In this document: positions 1-5,700 of the stretch, piece after piece
Numbering within the stretch: position 1 is the stretch's first letter
Layout of the letters: each line of letters starts with the position of its first letter
Source of the DNA: an uncultured Bacteroidales bacterium
Lineage (GTDB): Bacteria; Bacteroidota; Bacteroidia; Bacteroidales; Paludibacteraceae
Direction of reading: 5' to 3'
DNA length: 6,555 bases
NCBI GenBank assembly: GCA_937885465.1
Contig: CAKZZM010000079.1
Location: forward strand, 1-6,555
Position numbers and translations under genes: made by a program
The notes under the pieces: model-generated
What the model was told of the DNA's origin: nothing
Seen by the model: only the letters and a program-made list of their open reading frames with translations
Databases searched by the model: none

Positions 1-12
1 TCTCCGAACGTT
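1..12. repeat. Partial third copy of the 29-bp unit at the window edge
   Basis: TCTCCGAACGTT at 1-12 is identical to bases 70-81 and 99-110. After base 12 the match is lost, so this copy lacks its 3' end. Its 5' part would lie outside the window. It is separated from the two tandem copies by the hairpin at 34-52. Confidence 0.8.
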
Positions 13-33
13 TCTATTTCTCGTTTTTATAAA

Positions 34-52
34 GTCGGCATTTAATGCCGAC
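34..52 (-). terminator. GC-rich hairpin, candidate operon terminator
   Basis: GTCGGCAT (34-41) and ATGCCGAC (45-52) form a perfect 8-bp stem with a 3-base loop, about 97 bases after the LRR stop. On the minus strand it is followed by TTTATAAAAA, so the T-tract is short and broken. It is the strongest hairpin in the gap and the best candidate for ending the three-gene transcript. Confidence 0.5.
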
Positions 53-57
53 ATTGG

Positions 58-115
58 TAGTAGAGAACGTCTCCGAACGTTCAAAATAGTAGAGAACGTC
101 TCCGAACGTTCAAAA
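58..115. repeat. Two perfect tandem copies of a 29-bp intergenic unit
   Basis: Copies at 58-86 and 87-115 are identical over all 29 bases. The unit begins TAGTAGAGAACG and ends CGAACGTTCAAAA. Each copy holds two direct GAACGT boxes 10 bp apart (65 and 75; 94 and 104). The second box is part of the palindrome GAACGTTC (75-82 and 104-111). GAACGT and ACGTTC within one copy can also pair as a 6-bp stem with a CTCCGA loop. No spacer separates the copies. Confidence 0.93.
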
Positions 116-130
116 ATGTCATTGACATTT
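114..130 (-). terminator. Small hairpin just after the LRR stop codon
   Basis: AAATGTC and GACATTT form a perfect 7-bp stem with a 3-base loop, 18 bases beyond the stop at 149. On the minus strand the stem runs into a short T stretch (TTTTT, partly inside the stem). The stem is AT-rich, so as a terminator it would be weak alone. Confidence 0.35.
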
Positions 131-148
131 ATTTTACAAAGTTACTGT

Positions 149-1564
149 TTATTTTTGATATATGCAAGTTTTTATGCGCTTTTTAACCGCACTCGCACAT
201 TCTGAAAAGGCCTTCGGATGGATACTGATGACTGACATATCCGCTCCCTTCAACTCCTCTAACGAACAATCTTCCGAGAAGGCCTCCTTCTCTATTCGTT
301 CCAACTTCAAAGGAAGAAGAACGCGTTGCAAGGAGTAACAACGTTTGGCAAAGAAAGGAGGAATAATACTTAAATCGGCGCAGTTTGACATATCTATCAT
401 TTCTAATGACTTGCATTGAAAAAAACAACCGCGTCCGATTTCTTTCACATTAACCGGTAATGTTATCACCTTTAGATTGTCACAACCATTGAATGCACTC
501 TCTCCAATATGTTCAAGACTTGACGGCATATTTATATTCTCTAATGAATAACAATTGTAAAATGCTATTTCCGGAATACTGATTATCCCTTCCGGCAAAG
601 TAATTGCCCCCAGACTATTGCAGTTGCAGAATACACCGCCTCCAAGATAATGACTGCATGACGGCATCTTGACCTTTTCCAACGCCGTGCAGCCTAAAAA
701 GGCTTGTGAACCGATATTATCAACACTGTCGCCTATCACTATATCACGCAGTGACGAACAATTGGCAAAAGACTTGGCACTTACTCTTTTTAATGATTGG
801 GGCATAACAATGTGTTCTATTTTTTTATTCATATAGAACAATTTGTCTGCCAATATACGAGTACCTTCTTTTAGCACTATTGTTGATGGAGTTTTTTTAT
901 TTGTCGCCACTGCGCAACAATCTACATATAATACGCCATCCGTCCAATTTGACAAGCGATTTTCAATTGCCGTTTGTGCAAAAGCCTTTTCACCTATCTC
1001 CACGACTGACTGCGGAATATGTATTTCACCTAAATTAGAACAACCTAAAAATGATTCAGGGGCAATAGATGTTATCCCTTCCGGCAACGTAAGCTCTCGC
1101 AGCCTTTTACTGCCCGAAAAAGCACCTGAGGCAACAATACGAGTACCCGCTGAAACAACAAATGATTTCTTTATCTTCTCAGACTTAACCGACACAAGAC
1201 AATCAGACAAATACAAACAATTGTCGTCCCAATTTTGTTTGTTGCGGAACAATGCTGTACCCTCTATTGCTGAGGCATATACATATTCAATAGTCGATGG
1301 TATGATTATATCCGTCACTTGAGGACAAGCAGAAAATGCTTGTTTACCGATTGTTGTCACTATAAAGGCGCGACCCGCAATATGTAGCGTATCTGATATA
1401 TAGACTGAACCTGACAAGCCCTTCTGCTTCCCCACAGTAGCAGTATAATCATTATGCAATATATAGTTTATCCCATTATGACTTACTTGCATATCACTTA
1501 TGTCTGCTGCCAATATGGCAACAGAATATATTATTGGCAATATTATAACTAATGCTTTTTTCAT
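149..1564 (-). CDS. BspA-type leucine-rich-repeat (LRR_5) secreted protein
   Basis: 471 residues from ATG at 1564-1562. This start is preferred over a GTG-type start 17 codons upstream because it begins a clean signal peptide (M-K-K-A-L-V-I-I-L-P, hydrophobic to about residue 19, likely cleaved near A-A-D) and leaves a 5-bp gap after the barrel gene. Residues 30-45 read N-G-I-N-Y-I-L and T-A-T-V, the short beta segment typical of BspA-family N-termini. About 14 repeats of I-G-x-x-A-F-x-x-C-x-x-L-x-x-I-x-(I/L)-P follow, at a strict 23-residue step from 238 to 376. Two inserts at ~106-143 and ~203-235 carry the W-x-D-x-x-L-Y form also known in this family. The protein ends just after the last repeat, with no T9SS tail and no lipobox. 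BspA-family LRRs bind host or matrix proteins; the ligand here is unknown. Confidence 0.92.
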   Translation of the reverse strand: MKKALVIILPIIYSVAILAADISDMQVSHNGINYILHNDYTATVGKQKGLSGSVYISDTLHIAGRAFIVTTIGKQAFSACPQVTDIIIPSTIEYVYASAIEGTALFRNKQNWDDNCLYLSDCLVSVKSEKIKKSFVVSAGTRIVASGAFSGSKRLRELTLPEGITSIAPESFLGCSNLGEIHIPQSVVEIGEKAFAQTAIENRLSNWTDGVLYVDCCAVATNKKTPSTIVLKEGTRILADKLFYMNKKIEHIVMPQSLKRVSAKSFANCSSLRDIVIGDSVDNIGSQAFLGCTALEKVKMPSCSHYLGGGVFCNCNSLGAITLPEGIISIPEIAFYNCYSLENINMPSSLEHIGESAFNGCDNLKVITLPVNVKEIGRGCFFQCKSLEMIDMSNCADLSIIPPFFAKRCYSLQRVLLPLKLERIEKEAFSEDCSLEELKGADMSVISIHPKAFSECASAVKKRIKTCIYQK

Positions 1565-1580
1565 CAATCTTACCTGTACT
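1565..1580 (-). promoter_or_regulatory. Weak ribosome-binding region for the LRR gene at the end of the barrel gene
   Basis: The minus strand reads ACAGGTAAGATTG before the ATG. The TAA stop of the barrel gene is at 1572-1570, leaving five bases (GATTG) between the genes. AGG at 1575-1573 sits eight bases before the ATG and may help, but Bacteroidota rarely use strong Shine-Dalgarno pairing. Coupled translation from the upstream gene is the simpler explanation. Confidence 0.45.
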
Positions 1581-2739
1581 CTCTTTCTGAATGGAATGGG
1601 CCGCACAAACGACATATCTGCTCGAGAGGGAAACCGATTAAGGCCGTCAACTTAATACCAACAAAAAAGTTGTGTATCTGCTTGTCCGGCAACGTCTCGT
1701 CTGTGGCAAATATGTGATTGAACTCATATTCCGGAAAATCCCATTTATATTCAGCAGGTATTTTGTATAACAGTAACGTGCTATGCTCATTCTGGTTAAG
1801 CATACCCCAATCCGCAAATATAGCAATACGCACACGAGTATCCACCCGTTTTGAGAAATATCTTCTCCTCAGTTTTCTCTCTACATAGCCCGTATTTGAA
1901 TAGTCATCTCTATTTGACCATTCCCAACCAATTTCCGCTGATAACAATACGTCATATTCACGACTCAGCCAATCACTTTTGTATGTGCCTGCTAAACCTA
2001 CTCCTGTCCGAATTTCCGGCACGTCTGAACGAAGGCCGTGGTTATCCATCTCTTGGTAGATATTACCCGAACCTAAACCTAAATATTGTTCATATAATCC
2101 AACAGTTGAACCCTTTAACTTTACTTGTGTTTGCCCCCACAACGGCATCTGAAATTTCAAACCTGCCATGTAATAGAATGGACCAAAATACGAACCAACA
2201 AGCACAGGCACCTGTGCATATAATATCTGTGAATAGTCGCATCTGTCATAGAAGTCATATATGAGTGTATAGCAATAACCTTGAGCGTCTCGTACACTAT
2301 TATCTTCAAACATGACTTTATTAACATAGTTCCCAACCGACTGCCAGCGCAAGCCTACACCTGTTTGGACAATCACTTGTCCGTAATGGTCATATTCGTA
2401 GCAAAAACCTAATGTCCCCGAATATCCTCCGGGTAGAAATACTTTTGCCATTGGAACGTTATTGAACATACCTGAATATGATCCATCGCAATATACACCC
2501 CATAGGTTCTTACGCATTGAACGGGCTTCAGTATAGCGACCGCTATGCTTGTTGTAACGATAGTTCATACCGCCGCTACCAAGTAAGCCGTTACCACGGT
2601 TACGCTTACCCTGCCAATAGAATTGGTGGTCTTTGTATGTGGCACCTTCTTTTATGATTTTATCATACGCAGGTTGGGCTTGCAATACAGATAGTAAGCC
2701 TAAACAGAATAGGAATATGGATAAACTCTTTCTCGTCAC
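1570..2739 (-). CDS. Outer-membrane beta-barrel protein, OmpA-like barrel without peptidoglycan domain
   Basis: 389 residues with a GTG start. Residues 1-21 form a signal peptide (T-R-K, then a Leu/Phe-rich core, L-Q-A) with likely cleavage before Gln22, a common Bacteroidota site. The rest alternates polar and aromatic/hydrophobic residues in amphipathic strands, for example near 121-132, 171-182, 185-197, 263-274 and 299-310. The stretch Q-V-P-V-L-V-G, F-Y-Y-M-A-G-L-K, Y-E-Q-Y-L and M-D-N-H-G-L, and the final strand N-F-F-V-G-I-K-L-T-A-L-I-G-F, resemble the N-terminal barrel of Bacteroidales OmpA-family proteins. No C-terminal OmpA peptidoglycan-binding domain follows. The protein ends in a 19-residue tail with C-R-L-C. 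It sits between the giant T9SS-type protein and the LRR gene, so a role in anchoring or assembling the surface protein is possible but unproven. It does not show the usual start of PorP/SprF proteins. Confidence 0.85.
   Translation of the reverse strand: MTRKSLSIFLFCLGLLSVLQAQPAYDKIIKEGATYKDHQFYWQGKRNRGNGLLGSGGMNYRYNKHSGRYTEARSMRKNLWGVYCDGSYSGMFNNVPMAKVFLPGGYSGTLGFCYEYDHYGQVIVQTGVGLRWQSVGNYVNKVMFEDNSVRDAQGYCYTLIYDFYDRCDYSQILYAQVPVLVGSYFGPFYYMAGLKFQMPLWGQTQVKLKGSTVGLYEQYLGLGSGNIYQEMDNHGLRSDVPEIRTGVGLAGTYKSDWLSREYDVLLSAEIGWEWSNRDDYSNTGYVERKLRRRYFSKRVDTRVRIAIFADWGMLNQNEHSTLLLYKIPAEYKWDFPEYEFNHIFATDETLPDKQIHNFFVGIKLTALIGFPLEQICRLCGPFHSEREYR
2736..2739 (-). other. 4-bp stop/start overlap (GTGA) coupling the repeat-protein and barrel genes
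   Basis: On the minus strand the TGA stop of the giant protein (2738-2736) overlaps the GTG start of the barrel gene (2739-2737). GTG is the right start because it is the only candidate that leaves a complete signal peptide; the next in-frame Met is at residue 58, beyond the signal. A purine-rich AAGAG at 2754-2750 lies 10 bases upstream and could act as a weak ribosome-binding site. Re-initiation by the terminating ribosome is the likely mode of translation. Confidence 0.85.
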
Positions 2740-5700
2740 TGATGAATAACTCTTATGACACGGTGATAACCTTGTTCGGTCATCAGGTGAAAATAATAAA
2801 CACCCGAAATCTGTGGTAATGTCACGTGGTGAGCATTATTTGCATGTGGCGCAAAATCATTTTCGGGTAAGATTACCTGCCACGGCAAAATCAGTCTCCC
2901 GTCTGTAGCCGTTACACAATATGTACCACCCTCTGTGCATAGGATATCAACTCCGTCCAAACCTCTTGGAACATACGTCGGAACAACAGAGTAGTATTCT
3001 TTCTGTGGTACAATGGTATCAAACATCAGAGTTGGTACAATAGGACATGTAAAATGCCATTCGTCTGTTGGTTCACCTTTCACAGAAACCACATGCAAGT
3101 GTACACAATATTCAGCTCCGAAATGCAGCAATTGAGGGTCGTATATGTATTCTTGCACTTCTCCGGGTATTGGCTGACTCGCTGATTGTTCATCATCCTG
3201 CCTATACCACTGATAAGCATCAAATACATATCCTCCATTGTATATATCATTGAAAAGTACTATTGCATCGTTCCAATGCTGCTCATGTATCCAAGCAGGG
3301 AATTTCATCACCAAGGCTGTATCAACACGTATCCTGTCTTCGGCACATACACCATTCTGCAAATATACCGTGAATCCATAGCGTCCCGGACGAGGATAAT
3401 CCAAATGTGTTGTGTCAAGATATTCATAGCAATCGTGTCCTGTCCGTAAAAATTCAGGATTGCATTTCGGATTCGGCAGCGGGTCTCCGTATGGTATGTA
3501 TATCCTTATTGTGCTATCGTTCTCTAATGGGACATTATCCATATCAACGAATCGTTGTGAATGGGCGAAGTCATCAAAATGCACACTATAGCTAATAGGT
3601 GTACGACCTTTATATGAGTAGTGTATGTCAATAAACTTTTCTTCTGCACAAAGATCGGTAAAATGCAATTCTATTTCTGTTGGGTTTTCAATAGTCAGAT
3701 ATAGGTGTGTTATATGGCGACAGCCATATTCATTAAGTGTGGTATCAACGTAATATCCGCTTTCCGTTAGCGGCTTATTGTGGAAATAATATGTCTCACC
3801 TGCACATAGTGTATCATACAATATCTCCTCTGTACTTGGATAGATTGTAAGATATAGATGATATACCGAATCACATCCATTTACTGACAAAAGAGAGTCA
3901 GTATAGAAATATTCTCCTGCTACACCGTTTATTATCCTTCCATTAAAATCATAATAATCAAGATCGCAAATATATTCGTGTTGTTCGAAGAAATAAGTCG
4001 AATTAACCTTTACATACAACACATAAACAGAGTCACAACCATGTTCCGTAAGAAGTGAATCAAAGAACACATAGTTACCTGCAGTTAATCCATCAGGTAC
4101 AAGGTTATAACCCTTATAGATTTTACCCCTCCAAACAAGCGAATCATTATCACATATTGTTGCATTATCTATATGGCGGTATGACGGATATACTGTGGCG
4201 CAACGAACATAGACCGAATCACAACCATTAACAGTAGTGAACGAATCGGTAAACATAGTGTCTATTGGCGGAACATATTTCCCAATAGGATATACCCTAT
4301 CGTAACATAATGTGCGAGTGTCATGGAATAAATATCGTTCACCGGAACACATGTCTAATGTATCTTCAAACAGATAGGTCGGATCAATAGTAATGTAATA
4401 GCAATAAAGCGAATCGCAGCCCTGTACGGTCCTATAAAACAAACCGTTACAATCATCCGGCTCCGGCACTATCATACCCGGTTCCCACATCACATGGGTA
4501 CTGCCGCGGTGATAAAGAGTTTCATTGTCACATATCTCGCGATAAAGAGGGAAAAGATATGAGGGCATTGTGTGTAAACGAAGTTGATATATACTGTCAC
4601 AACCTCCGGAGGTTAGTAAGCGTTCTTCTATAACGGTGTCGTTAGCAGCATAATTCTTACCTCTCCATCTCAGCCTGTCACTGGTACAAATAGTAGTATC
4701 CGTAACAAAGAAATAAGACGGTTGGATAGTAATCCGGAGCCTGCTCATAGAGTCACAGTTATTGATGGTGCTCAACATTCTGTCCTTGTACAGCATAATT
4801 GTGTCTTTTGCAGGTTGTGGCAGAAGTGCTTCATCCACACCGAGATATGCTGTGTCAATATGGCGTGTCCAAATAAGGTCATGATACTGTCCGAAACGGT
4901 CTTTTTGATACCAAATATAATCTTCATTATCACAAATAATAACATAACCGATAGTGTCATATATCGGATTTACTCGAACCTGCATATAGTAAATACTGTC
5001 ACACCCCTCCCTTGTGGTATATTGCACCGTGTCGTAATGCAAACCGACGGTCAATATTTTGTCTCCGCTCACCGCTTGTGCACTATCTCCCGCATAACTC
5101 CGTCCTTGCCATGTAAGGTGCTCATTTTCACAAATTGCGTATGTGGAGTCAAAACGGTAGATGGGAGGAATATGAATATTGATATAGAAAATGCTATCAC
5201 AGCCTATGCCGTTCCTGCAATCAGTACAAGTTTCTGTTTTTAGAGTATCCACATAGGTAAAATCGCCTGCACTATATAGCGAAATAGGCACTGCATGCAG
5301 ATTGCCAAACTCATCCGTCCACTCCCATGCCGTATTGATTGTGTTCTGACAGACAATGGTGTCCTGATAGTATTGGTATGTCGGATGAACATAAACAACA
5401 TGAGCCACGGCACTGTCACAACCGAGACGCGTTGTGTCCCAACCGGTAAGAACGTGTCTGCCGATACTCTTATTTCCTGTTACCCAATCGCGAACCACAT
5501 TATTGTAAACAGTGTCCGTGTCAGCCGTCTTGAAACGGTAACTTTCATTGTCACAGATATGTACTATCGTCGTGTCTTCGAAATCAACAGTTAGGAAGGC
5601 AGGAGTGATGACAAGATGAAGGTTATAGACACTATCACAACCATATATCTTTGTTCCGTAGTTGATTGAATATCCATATTGTCCCGCCGGTCTGATGTCC

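Noticed and set aside
1..115. CRISPR array
   Set aside because: The 29-bp copies are directly adjacent with no unique spacers, there are only two full copies, and no cas gene is seen.
1565..1615. A 17-codon N-terminal extension of the LRR protein
   Set aside because: It would overlap the barrel gene by 46 bp and put a basic stretch before the signal peptide. The ATG at 1564 begins a normal signal peptide.
1570..2739. PorP/SprF-family protein
   Set aside because: It lacks the usual early region of that family (near F-S-Q-F-Y and N-P-A-F) and matches the OmpA-type barrel pattern better.
4722..5243. Plus-strand open frame of 173 codons, and similar ones at 843-1322, 1851-2264, 5295-5594 and 5754-6209
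   Set aside because: All lie opposite well-supported minus-strand genes, have no recognisable domains or signal sequences, and look like shadows of the biased, repeat-rich coding strand.
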